Shown here in pieces: positions 8,284 through 14,933 of a DNA stretch of 15,077 nucleotides. The translations under genes and the position numbers were made by a program. How positions within the stretch are numbered: the first letter of the stretch is position 1; each line of letters opens with the position of its first letter. The notes beneath the pieces were generated by a model. It ran no database searches, was not told the DNA's origin, and saw nothing but the letters and a program-made list of their open reading frames with translations. The stretch is from Alphaproteobacteria bacterium (GTDB taxonomy: Bacteria > Pseudomonadota > Alphaproteobacteria > Puniceispirillales > Marisalimonadaceae), in the NCBI GenBank assembly GCA_016777645.1, contig JADHRC010000025.1, positions 1 to 15,077 of the forward strand, read 5' to 3'.

Positions 8284-8573
8284 TGAAAACAAATTTACTT
8301 TTAAAACTTCTAACAGAGACTAATGATGCAAATAAAATGTCATTATTACTAAAAGCTCTTTTTACCTCAAAAGAACTTAAAGAATTCGACAATCGTTTAA
8401 AAATTTTTCAAATGCTTCTTAAAGGTAAAAGACAAAGAGAAATTTCTGAAAGCTTGGGTGTTGGCATTGCAACTGTTACAAGAGGATCACAAGTGTTTGA
8501 AAATGAAAAATTATTCAAAATAAAATCCAAAATAATTGATATCTTAAAAAATGATGAAATCTATGACTTATAA
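8283..8573 (+). CDS. trpR: Trp operon repressor TrpR
   Basis: 96 residues. It aligns without difficulty to E. coli TrpR from the second helix on: LLLKALFTSKELKEFDNRL, then QREISESLGVGIATVTRGS as the helix-turn-helix and hinge. Thr28, Arg38 and Arg67 fall at the tryptophan-contacting positions Thr44, Arg54 and Arg84 of the E. coli protein, so it should need L-Trp as co-repressor; the position of Ser88 is Val here. It lacks the E. coli N-terminal arm and has a one-residue gap before the HTH. The start is ATG at 8283, with no Shine-Dalgarno sequence. A palindrome resembling TrpR operators abuts it. trpE overlaps its last 23 nt, so the genes are translationally linked. The YerC/YecD branch of the superfamily is the alternative, but the VGIATVTRGS motif and the neighbouring trpE and trpG favour TrpR. 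Confidence 0.9.
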   Translation: MKTNLLLKLLTETNDANKMSLLLKALFTSKELKEFDNRLKIFQMLLKGKRQREISESLGVGIATVTRGSQVFENEKLFKIKSKIIDILKNDEIYDL

Positions 8574-9960
8574 AACAAAAACACCTCCAAAAATTAAAAT
8601 TGATGGTAAGCCAAAATATATAAATGTTGGAGACGAATATAATTTCTTTGATTTATTTAGAAAAATTGAAATAAATTTTCCTAACTGTTTTCTATTTGAG
8701 TCATTAGGAGAAGAAAGCAATGTATCCAGATATCACATTATTGGCTTTGATCCTAAGTATTTGGTATACTCTGAAAACAATAATGAATTAATATTAAAAA
8801 ATTATAAAAACGGTAATATACATAAGTATTCTTGTGAAAATCCTTATTTAAAACTGAGAGATATTATTCCTCAAAATGTAATATCCAGAAAATATGCAGG
8901 CGGCTTGGTTGGTTTTATTAGTTATGACAGTATAAATTATTTTGAAAACTCATTAAATATTAAAAAAAATAAAAACTTTGAGTGTTTTAAATTTGGTATT
9001 TATCTTGATGGACTTATTTACGATCAAATGACCGGGGAGATTTTTTATTATTACTATGAAGAAAATAGGATTGAAGAAATTAAAAGTATTTTAAATCAAT
9101 CATATCAATTTAAGAAGGGCGTGAAAACAAAATTTCTTAAAGATTCCATGACCAAAGATGAACACAAGCAAACTGTTCTAAAAATTAAAGAAGATATAAA
9201 AAAGGGTTTGATTTTTCAGTGTGAAGTTGGATTTAAAAGCCATTATGAAATTAATGGTGATTTAACTGAAATTTACTTAAAATTAAGATTATTAAATCCC
9301 TCTCCTCATATGTATTTTATGAAATTTGATGACCAAGTAATAATTGGAGCTTCACCTGAGCTTCTCTTTAGACTTAGGAATGGTGAAATGGAAACATTTC
9401 CATTAGCAGGGACAACCAAAAGAGGAAAAAATAAATTACAAGACCTTAAACTTGCCAGAGCGTTGCTTAATGACAATAAGGAAATAGCTGAGCATAATAT
9501 GCTAGTAGATTTGCATAGAAATGATTTAGGTAAAGTTTCTAAATTTGGAACTGTTAAAGTTAGAAATTTAATGGATATAAAAAAGTATTCTCATGTTCAA
9601 CATATTTCATCTGAAATTGTTGGTATTATTAATGAAAATGAAGATATGTTTTCAGCATTAGCATCAAACTTCCCTGCAGGAACTCTCTCCGGAGCCCCCA
9701 AAATTGAAGCAATGAAAATCATTAACGAAATAGAGGAAGATGGCAGGGGGCCTTATGGAGGGGCTATTGGACAATTTGGATTTAATGGCGATTGTACATT
9801 TGCAATACCCATAAGGTCAATTTTTATCAAAGGAAACAAAGCATATGCTCAAACATGTGGTGGAAATGTATACGACTCAGATCCTGATAAAGAATATTTG
9901 GAAATTGAAAGAAAACTAGCAGCTATGAAAACAGTTTTGAACTCATTTGAGCATAATTGA
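8551..9960 (+). CDS. trpE: Anthranilate synthase component I
   Basis: 469 residues. This chorismate-binding subunit makes anthranilate from chorismate with ammonia supplied by TrpG. Feedback elements are LFES (48-51) and NPSPHMYF (249-256). Catalytic motifs are GASPELL (266-272), PLAGTTKRG (284-292), EHNMLVDLHRND (314-325) and PAGTLSGAPK (375-384). Near the C-terminus the usual QAGAGIV string is replaced by QTCGGNV (434-440). FQCEVGF (222-228) also departs from the usual FQVVLSQ, so this is a divergent branch. Component I enzymes for 4-aminobenzoate or phenazine are alternatives, but TrpR and TrpG alongside and the LFES motif favour TrpE. ATG is possible at 8551, 8554 or 8563; none has a clear ribosome site, as expected for translation coupled to the overlapping trpR. 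Confidence 0.92.
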   Translation: MMKSMTYKTKTPPKIKIDGKPKYINVGDEYNFFDLFRKIEINFPNCFLFESLGEESNVSRYHIIGFDPKYLVYSENNNELILKNYKNGNIHKYSCENPYLKLRDIIPQNVISRKYAGGLVGFISYDSINYFENSLNIKKNKNFECFKFGIYLDGLIYDQMTGEIFYYYYEENRIEEIKSILNQSYQFKKGVKTKFLKDSMTKDEHKQTVLKIKEDIKKGLIFQCEVGFKSHYEINGDLTEIYLKLRLLNPSPHMYFMKFDDQVIIGASPELLFRLRNGEMETFPLAGTTKRGKNKLQDLKLARALLNDNKEIAEHNMLVDLHRNDLGKVSKFGTVKVRNLMDIKKYSHVQHISSEIVGIINENEDMFSALASNFPAGTLSGAPKIEAMKIINEIEEDGRGPYGGAIGQFGFNGDCTFAIPIRSIFIKGNKAYAQTCGGNVYDSDPDKEYLEIERKLAAMKTVLNSFEHN

Positions 9961-9962
9961 AG

Positions 9963-10613
9963 ATGAAAATATTAATTATAGATAATTATGATTCATTTAC
10001 TTTTAATCTCTACCAATATTGCGGTGAAATTCTTAATAATCTCTTCATATCAGATCAGTTTGATATAATGGTGAAAAGAAATGATGAATTAACATTAGAA
10101 AGCATAAAGAAAATAAATCCAAATAAGATTATTATATCACCAGGCCCAGGCTCTCCTGAAAATAAAAAATATTTTGGTATTTGTAATGATGTTATTTTAA
10201 AAATGGGACCCAAAACACCTATCCTAGGTATTTGTTTAGGGATGCAGGGTATCTGCTACTCTTTTGGAGGAAAAGTAATCCAGGCCAATGAACCTATGCA
10301 TGGTAAAACTTCATTTTTATTACATGATCAAAAAGGACTTCATAACAAAATTCCACAAAATATTGAAATTATGAGATATCATTCTCTAATAGTTGATAAA
10401 AAGACCCTACCGGATTGTTTTATTATTAATGGTATTTCTCAAGAATTTGACAACACAAACTCAAAATTAGATTCAAAAAAAATTCCATTAGAAAGTGATA
10501 TTATGGCCATAACACATAAATTATATCCTATTTATGGTATTCAGTATCATCCAGAATCATTTGGAAGTGAGGGCGGTAAAGAAATATTAGGAAATTTCCT
10601 ATTAAATTTATGA
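9963..10613 (+). CDS. trpG: Anthranilate synthase component II (glutamine amidotransferase)
   Basis: 216 residues, a stand-alone class I glutamine amidotransferase that releases ammonia for TrpE. It opens with ILIIDNYDSFTFNL and contains SPGPGSP (59-65). The catalytic triad is Cys91 in LGICLGMQ with His196 and Glu198 in QYHPESFGSEGG. I place the start at ATG 9963, two bases after the trpE stop. A TTG at 9957 overlapping that stop is also in frame and would add two residues. It could also serve 4-aminobenzoate synthase as PabA. No trpD, trpC or trpF follows, unlike the trpGDC order common in alphaproteobacteria, so the rest of the pathway must be encoded elsewhere. Confidence 0.93.
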   Translation: MKILIIDNYDSFTFNLYQYCGEILNNLFISDQFDIMVKRNDELTLESIKKINPNKIIISPGPGSPENKKYFGICNDVILKMGPKTPILGICLGMQGICYSFGGKVIQANEPMHGKTSFLLHDQKGLHNKIPQNIEIMRYHSLIVDKKTLPDCFIINGISQEFDNTNSKLDSKKIPLESDIMAITHKLYPIYGIQYHPESFGSEGGKEILGNFLLNL

Positions 10614-10623
10614 GGTGTTTATA

Positions 10624-11598
10624 ATGAAATCTAAAGTAGTTAAAATTTATGAGCAAGGCCCTGTTTCGGTGCTAAAGATAGAGGAAAGTGACATAAAATC
10701 ACTTAATCCCGATGAGGTTTTAATTGAGCACTCCTATGTAGGTTTAAATTTTATTGACATCAATCAAAGAAATGGAGCCTACCCATTAAAAACGATACCA
10801 TCTATCATGGGGATGGAGGGGGCTGGTATCATTGTTGAAATAGGATCAAATGTTGATAAATTCAATGTGGGCGATAAAGTTACACATTGCATGAATTTAG
10901 GTTCTTACTCAAAATTTATGAAATTAAAACAAGATAGAGTTATTAAGTTAAAAAAAGAAGTAGATCTCAAGATAGCTGCTGCTTCAACGTTACAAGGCCT
11001 AACATCTCAGTATCTAGTGAATGATTCCTTTAATTTGAAGCAGCAACATACAGTCTTAATACATGCAGCAGCTGGAGGAGTTGGGCAAATTCTATGTCAA
11101 TGGGCAAAAAAAATAGGTGCTAAAATCATAGGGACCGTCAGCACTAAAGATAAAGAAGATATAGCCAAAAAAAATGGATGTAGTTATACAATTAATTATA
11201 CCGAAGAAGATTTTGCTAAAACAGTACGTCTGATAACCAATGACAATGGTGTTGACGTGATATATGATTCTGTTGGCAAGGATACTTTTTTAAAAGGGAT
11301 AACATGCCTGGCTCCCAAAGGAAGAATAGTTAGTTTTGGTGTATCATCCGGACCTATTGAACCTATAAATATTAATACTTTAAGATCATTTTCAGGATCA
11401 ATTGCAACAGGCGGACTAAACACATATATTAAAGATAGTAATGAAATGCAAAAGAATGCTGACATCTTTTTTGATATGATCATAAATAATGATATTAAAA
11501 TTAATATAGACAAGACATTTCACATAGATGATATCCAAGAAGCTCAATCAATGTTAGAAAAACGACTTACGAAAGGGTCTATTGTTTTAGAATTTTAA
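10624..11598 (+). CDS. NADPH:quinone oxidoreductase-like zinc-independent MDR protein
   Basis: 324 residues of the medium-chain dehydrogenase/reductase superfamily, quinone oxidoreductase (QorA) branch. It has a GroES-like N-terminal domain with NFIDINQRNGAYPL and GMEGAG (63-68). The Rossmann domain carries HAAAGGVGQ with the AAGGVG loop (149-154) for NADPH. No cysteine or histidine ligands for catalytic or structural zinc are seen, as in QorA. Substrates would be quinones or enones. I start at ATG 10624, which has GAGGTG (10612-10617) 6 nt upstream. An in-frame GTG at 10615 would sit inside that ribosome site. The gene starts 10 nt after the trpG stop, so it probably rides on the trp transcript, though no link to tryptophan is known. 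No convincing terminator follows. Confidence 0.9.
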   Translation: MKSKVVKIYEQGPVSVLKIEESDIKSLNPDEVLIEHSYVGLNFIDINQRNGAYPLKTIPSIMGMEGAGIIVEIGSNVDKFNVGDKVTHCMNLGSYSKFMKLKQDRVIKLKKEVDLKIAAASTLQGLTSQYLVNDSFNLKQQHTVLIHAAAGGVGQILCQWAKKIGAKIIGTVSTKDKEDIAKKNGCSYTINYTEEDFAKTVRLITNDNGVDVIYDSVGKDTFLKGITCLAPKGRIVSFGVSSGPIEPININTLRSFSGSIATGGLNTYIKDSNEMQKNADIFFDMIINNDIKINIDKTFHIDDIQEAQSMLEKRLTKGSIVLEF

Positions 11599-11682
11599 TA
11601 GAAGTTTAAATAAAGAAACAGATAAACTTTTAAAAAAAAAATTGCTATATATTTAAGATCTAATTTTCTTCGGAGAAATCTA

Positions 11683-12786
11683 ATGCTTAATCTTGGACTA
11701 TTTATGATGCCCCTGCATCCTGCAGATAAAAATATAACAATTTCTTATGAAGAAGATAGACAATTAGTCATCTTAGCTGACAAGCTAAATTTTACAGAAG
11801 CTTGGATGGGTGAACACTATAGCTCAACCGCGGAACCTGTAACTTCACCATTGATATTTCATGCTTCACTTATATCTGAAACTCAAAATATTAAATTTGG
11901 AACTGGAGTTATATCTCTGCCACAACAACACCCAGCAGTCGTTGCAGGTCAAGTGAGCTTGCTCGATCATTTATCAAAAGGAAGGGTCATACTTGGAATT
12001 GGAGCAGGAGGCTTAGTGAGCGATTGGGAACTTTTTGATAATATGGATGGGCGTTCAAGAGCTTTAACAATGATTGAATCAATTGAAGCTATCATTCAAT
12101 TTTGGCAAGATACAGATTCTTATAGTTACAAAGGCGAATTTCTAAATATTTCTCTAACAAAAAATATTGTAAACGAATTAGGAATTGGAAAATTTATTAA
12201 ACCATTCCAAAAACCACACCCTGAGATAGCCGTTTCTCTCAAAAATCCAAATTCTATGACTGCTAAATTAGCTGGAGAAAAAGGTTGGATTCCTATCTCA
12301 GGAAACTTTGTTGATGCTAAAGATATAGCAACACATTGGCCAACGTACAAACAAGCAGCAAATGATATTGGGAAAAACCCAAGTTATGACAAATGGCGTG
12401 TTGGAAGAAGTGTTCTTATAACTTCTTCTGATGACGAAGCAAATGATATACTAAACGATCCTAATGGTGTGTTTTCAAAATATTTTCTTTATCTCAATTC
12501 TGTCTCTAAATTAGCATCAGGGACCCCAGGAAAGGATATTAATATAGATAATGAGACACCCAATGCTATGGAAAAAGCTAGAAATCTTATTATTGTTGGC
12601 AGTGAAAAAACAGTTAAAGAAAAACTAGTTGACTTCATTGATACAGTTGGTCCTTTTGGAACTCTACTTTTAACAGGTCATGATGTTGGTAACTCAAAAA
12701 AATTATGGGAAGATTCTTTTTCAATAATGTCAAATAATCTAAGGCCAATCCTAAGTGATTACATACAACAAAAGTTCAAAGGATAA
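11683..12786 (+). CDS. LLM-class flavin-dependent oxidoreductase (bacterial luciferase-like)
   Basis: 367 residues with the TIM-barrel pattern of the luciferase-like monooxygenase family. The N-terminus is LGLFMMPLHP, followed by FTEAWMGEHYSS, IKFGTGVISLPQQHP and VSLLDHLSKGRVILGIGAGG. This resembles the limonene-monooxygenase/alkanal-type subgroup that uses reduced FMN supplied by a partner reductase. Actual substrates vary widely, so none is named. The start is ATG with GGAGA (11672-11676) 6 nt upstream. It is separated from the quinone reductase-like gene by 84 nt and may have its own promoter. It converges on the membrane-protein trio with only 7 nt between stop codons. The nearby quinone oxidoreductase could be a functional neighbour, but that is speculation. 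Confidence 0.9.
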   Translation: MLNLGLFMMPLHPADKNITISYEEDRQLVILADKLNFTEAWMGEHYSSTAEPVTSPLIFHASLISETQNIKFGTGVISLPQQHPAVVAGQVSLLDHLSKGRVILGIGAGGLVSDWELFDNMDGRSRALTMIESIEAIIQFWQDTDSYSYKGEFLNISLTKNIVNELGIGKFIKPFQKPHPEIAVSLKNPNSMTAKLAGEKGWIPISGNFVDAKDIATHWPTYKQAANDIGKNPSYDKWRVGRSVLITSSDDEANDILNDPNGVFSKYFLYLNSVSKLASGTPGKDINIDNETPNAMEKARNLIIVGSEKTVKEKLVDFIDTVGPFGTLLLTGHDVGNSKKLWEDSFSIMSNNLRPILSDYIQQKFKG

Positions 12787-12793
12787 AAAATAA

Positions 12794-13267
12794 TTATTTT
12801 GGCATCATTTGCTGAAAAGGAAATTTATAAGTTTTCAAAGTAAATTCATTATTTCTAGAACGCTTATCTACCGGATCCTCTTTAATGATTTCTCCCATTT
12901 GAGGAACTCCAGATCTCTCCGCATTTCTCTTAGCTTGATCTAAAGCTTCTTCATTTTGTTCAGTATAAGGAAATTTAAAGAGTTTATTTATACCATCTTT
13001 GACAGCCCATAAAACTATGAATCTTTCTCCCTTATCATATATTACAGCGTGATGTTCATAGACAAATTGTTCAGGAGGTCTATCATACATTGGCCTCCCA
13101 ATAAACTCGTGATTTGTATAAAAGCTAAGCCAAATAGCAATAAAAATAATAGGTACTGTAAAAAATCTTTGCCAAATATTTTTTGTAAAAAAAGGCAAAC
13201 AACATATGGCTCCAGCAAAAGACCATATTAACATTAATTGTCCTGAGCTGATCGAAAAATCAAGCAT
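12794..13267 (-). CDS. Unknown two-helix membrane protein, third gene of the ExbB/ExbD-like trio
   Basis: 157 residues that I do not recognise. Two hydrophobic helices (about 9-27 and 34-50) are joined by a short basic turn. After them comes a soluble tail of about 105 residues, with FVYEHHAVIYDKGERFIVLWAVKDGINKLFKFPYTEQNEEALDQAK near its middle (residues 68-113). By the positive-inside rule the NIWQRF turn would be cytoplasmic, which places the tail outside the cytoplasm with that of its neighbour. The start ATG shares one base with the stop of the ExbD-like gene (TAATG), a sign of coupled translation and a fixed stoichiometry. No enzyme motif, signal cleavage site or cysteine pair suggests catalysis. 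It is probably an accessory or anchoring subunit of the same complex, by context only. Confidence 0.8.
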   Translation of the reverse strand: MLDFSISSGQLMLIWSFAGAICCLPFFTKNIWQRFFTVPIIFIAIWLSFYTNHEFIGRPMYDRPPEQFVYEHHAVIYDKGERFIVLWAVKDGINKLFKFPYTEQNEEALDQAKRNAERSGVPQMGEIIKEDPVDKRSRNNEFTLKTYKFPFQQMMPK

Positions 13268-13887
13268 TACACACCACTTTTCTTTCTGATAACTTCACCA
13301 TCAATAATAAGTTCGTTTGTAGGATCTACATGAACAATACCATTGTAATCGACTCTAAACTTAAAGGCTGGAAGCTCTTGTCCCTCAGCACTAAAAAAAA
13401 GTTTTTTTGTATATTCTTCTTTATATGGATTAACTTTTAGCAATCTAACAGTAGCATGAGTAAGGGGAGCTGGAAATTTTCTAGCGTTATAAAAATGAAT
13501 TGTTACCAAGTAGGACCTTGCCTCAGGAGTACGTATAGCCACTACCTCCCTATTTTCTTTAAGATACACAATTTTTCCGTTTTGATCCACGTAGGTATCA
13601 TTGATAGTACCTAAATCGTCCCTTTCAAGATGAATTAAAGCATCATCAGGTCTTCTGAAACTCACTACATGCCCCATATTATCTTTAACCCATATATCTA
13701 AATCGAAAGGTTTTTCTCCGTCCCATTCTAATTCAATAAAATATTCTGCTTTTGGTTTGATTGTTTCTTTTTTTGCAACTGGATTTATTAACAAAAAAGC
13801 TAACATAAATAAAAATACAAACCCTATTAACATATTAAATAATAAGTCAATAAAGCCAAATGAAGATCTATACCTTGGATCACTCAT
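13267..13887 (-). CDS. ExbD/TolR/MotB-like protein with a DUF2135-like extracytoplasmic domain
   Basis: 206 residues. A short cytoplasmic N-terminus leads into one membrane helix (about 12-36) that opens GFIDLLFNMLIGFVFLFM. Asp14 sits where ExbD, TolR and MotB carry their proton-accepting aspartate. The rest is extracytoplasmic. FIELEWDGEKPFDLDIWVKD (50-69) with HLERDDLG (86-93) and SYLVTIHFYN (125-134) resembles the beta-sandwich of DUF2135-type domains, which carry DxDxxV motifs. There is no OmpA-like peptidoglycan-binding domain and no usual ExbD fold. The start ATG overlaps the stop of the channel gene by 8 nt (ATGAGTGA). The family call for the helix is good; the domain call is by eye. 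Confidence 0.8.
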   Translation of the reverse strand: MSDPRYRSSFGFIDLLFNMLIGFVFLFMLAFLLINPVAKKETIKPKAEYFIELEWDGEKPFDLDIWVKDNMGHVVSFRRPDDALIHLERDDLGTINDTYVDQNGKIVYLKENREVVAIRTPEARSYLVTIHFYNARKFPAPLTHATVRLLKVNPYKEEYTKKLFFSAEGQELPAFKFRVDYNGIVHVDPTNELIIDGEVIRKKSGV

Positions 13888-14338
13888 AATTAGAATTATT
13901 CTCTAAGATGACCATTTGAATTTTAGTCAAAACACTCCCAACCAGCCCAGAGAGTGTTGTACATAAAGCCGTGCTCATACCTAAGGCCATGTTTGAAATT
14001 ACTTTTTGAACATTCTCTACATTACTAACATCTAAATTATCAAAAGCTGAGCTTAACATTAACAAGAAACCTGCAACTGTTCCGATTAAACCAAGGGTAA
14101 CCATTGTTTCTGAAGCAAACCAAATATAGTTGCTAAGTTTTTTATATTCATTTTTTGATTTAAAGCTTAAAAACCCTGTCGCCATTGATGTAGCTATAAA
14201 AATTGTAATAATAATAAAACTAATTTTTGTTTGATCGGCTTCATACAACTTTTCAAACCAACCATAAGTAAAAATTAAAATTGAGGCAAAAGAAACGGTT
14301 ACAATCTGTATCCACCATAATAAAAAAGCCTTAGACAA
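13880..14338 (-). CDS. MotA/TolQ/ExbB-like proton channel protein, compact form
   Basis: 152 residues with four membrane helices (about 8-27, 38-57, 73-98 and 114-138). Helix 3 carries LGLIGTVAGFLLMLSSAF and helix 4 carries MALGMSTALCTTLSGLVGSV, the two signature segments of the MotA/TolQ/ExbB family. These helices surround the aspartate-bearing helix of the partner and conduct protons. It is much shorter than TolQ, ExbB or MotA (usually well over 200 residues), and the cytoplasmic loop before the signature helices is only about 13 residues. The start is TTG at 14336-14338, with AGGAG 6 nt upstream and no better ATG. It is the first gene of a three-gene overlapping unit. Confidence 0.86.
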   Translation of the reverse strand: MSKAFLLWWIQIVTVSFASILIFTYGWFEKLYEADQTKISFIIITIFIATSMATGFLSFKSKNEYKKLSNYIWFASETMVTLGLIGTVAGFLLMLSSAFDNLDVSNVENVQKVISNMALGMSTALCTTLSGLVGSVLTKIQMVILENNSNYE

Positions 14339-14362
14339 TATTTACTCCTGCTTAAAATTTAA

Positions 14363-14391
14363 ATCCTATTATTATTAATAATATCAATCAA
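14363..14391 (-). promoter_or_regulatory. Possible promoter of the ExbB/ExbD-like trio
   Basis: On the minus strand TTGATT (plus 14386-14391) and TAGGAT (plus 14363-14368) are separated by 17 nt. The spacing is good and the -10 is mediocre. It would give a leader of about 20 nt before the TTG start. Other AT-rich hexamers nearby are possible, so this is tentative. Confidence 0.3.
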
Positions 14392-14589
14392 CTGATCTTT
14401 TTACGCTAGTTTAGAATGTCATCATTCACATTTATTTTTTTCTTATGACGTTATGTGTAAATAAAATTAATTTTAATAACTCTAAAGCCACAATGCGAAC
14501 ACATTGTTTCCTTTTAGTTAACAGTTATGTTTCATTTATATTAAATGTTTCCATTTTGGAAAGAATGAAATTCCATTTACATCTATTCT

Positions 14590-14616
14590 CTTTTAAATCA
14601 TTCAGGCGTATATAAT
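14590..14616 (+). promoter_or_regulatory. Promoter of the DUF1127-small RNA unit
   Basis: A perfect TATAAT at 14611-14616 implies a start near 14623. The -35 is unclear. CTTTTAAA at 14590-14597 loosely resembles the CTTGAA of heat-shock sigma RpoH promoters, and the sigma70 -35 at 17-nt spacing is poor (CTCTTT, 14588-14593). RpoH-family control is known for the Rhodobacter counterpart, so a stress sigma is plausible but unproven. Confidence 0.5.
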
Positions 14617-14623
14617 TAACAAC

Positions 14624-14639
14624 GAAGGAATAATCCTTC
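14624..14639 (+). other. Leader hairpin in the DUF1127 5' UTR
   Basis: GAAGGA and TCCTTC pair as a perfect 6-bp stem around the tetraloop ATAA, right at the predicted 5' end of the transcript. It may protect the 5' end from decay. The same GAAGGA/TCCTTC core recurs in the terminator at the other end of the unit. Confidence 0.5.
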
Positions 14640-14668
14640 CTAATATTTAGAAAGAATAGATTAAGACG

Positions 14669-14923
14669 ATGGAAAATACTTTTTTAGCAAAATTAAATAA
14701 CTTTATCACTACATCTTTTAACAAGATTGCCGTATCCAGAACAAGACAAGCTCTTATCAGCTTAGATGACAGAACATTAGCTGACATTGGATATACAAGA
14801 CAGCAAGTATTAAATGGTGACTTCTTCAACGTTACTGATGTTGTAAACTTCCCAGCAGGTAACCTAGGCGTAGACAAGACAGTTAAGCAAGACAACAAGA
14901 TTGATGATAAGGAAGCTGCATAA
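14669..14923 (+). CDS. DUF1127 family small protein
   Basis: 84 residues. The DUF1127 core is visible as RTRQALISLDDRTLADIGYTRQQVLNGDFF (about residues 24-53): an arginine-rich amphipathic helix followed by the LDDRTLADIG motif. In alpha- and gammaproteobacteria these small basic proteins are implicated in phosphate, RNA or stress responses. The Rhodobacter member CcaF1 is an RNA-binding protein encoded just ahead of the CcsR RNAs. This one has an extra acidic, lysine-rich tail of about 30 residues (DVVNFPAGNLGVDK to the end), longer than the shortest family members. The ATG has only a weak purine-rich upstream region. Codon choice is less AT-driven than that of its neighbours, as in highly expressed genes. 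A structured RNA begins 10 nt after its stop. Confidence 0.92.
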   Translation: MENTFLAKLNNFITTSFNKIAVSRTRQALISLDDRTLADIGYTRQQVLNGDFFNVTDVVNFPAGNLGVDKTVKQDNKIDDKEAA

Positions 14924-14933
14924 AGATTTAAGG

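Larger units (their letters stand above)
14339..14668. other. Divergent intergenic region between the channel operon and the DUF1127 gene
   Basis: 330 nt with no supported gene. It holds the ribosome site and possible promoter of the minus-strand trio at its left. In the middle is a 6-bp dyad ACAATG/CATTGT (14490-14507). A 6-bp dyad TTTCCA/TGGAAA lies at 14548-14562, followed by another TTCCA at 14571-14575. At the right are the DUF1127 promoter and a leader hairpin. Nothing else is recognisable. Confidence 0.6.

Noticed and set aside
11602..11629. AAGTTTA/TAAACTT inverted repeat after the quinone reductase-like gene, considered as a terminator
   Set aside because: The stem is only 7 bp with a 14-nt loop, has a single G-C pair, and is followed by an A-run rather than a T-run on the plus strand.
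12787..12800. AAAATAATTATTTT palindrome between the convergent LLM and membrane-protein genes, considered as a bidirectional terminator
   Set aside because: It has no G or C and no loop, and overlaps a stop codon. It is too weak to call, although some termination in this 7-nt gap is expected.
13049..13231. Plus-strand open frame inside the third gene of the trio
   Set aside because: It is antisense to a gene joined to its neighbour by a 1-nt stop/start overlap. It has no ribosome site and an implausible composition.
12794..14338. The ExbB/ExbD-like trio as a Zorya defence system
   Set aside because: ZorA carries a long cytoplasmic tail and ZorB a peptidoglycan-binding domain. Neither is present here, and no zorC, zorD or zorE-like gene lies in the window.
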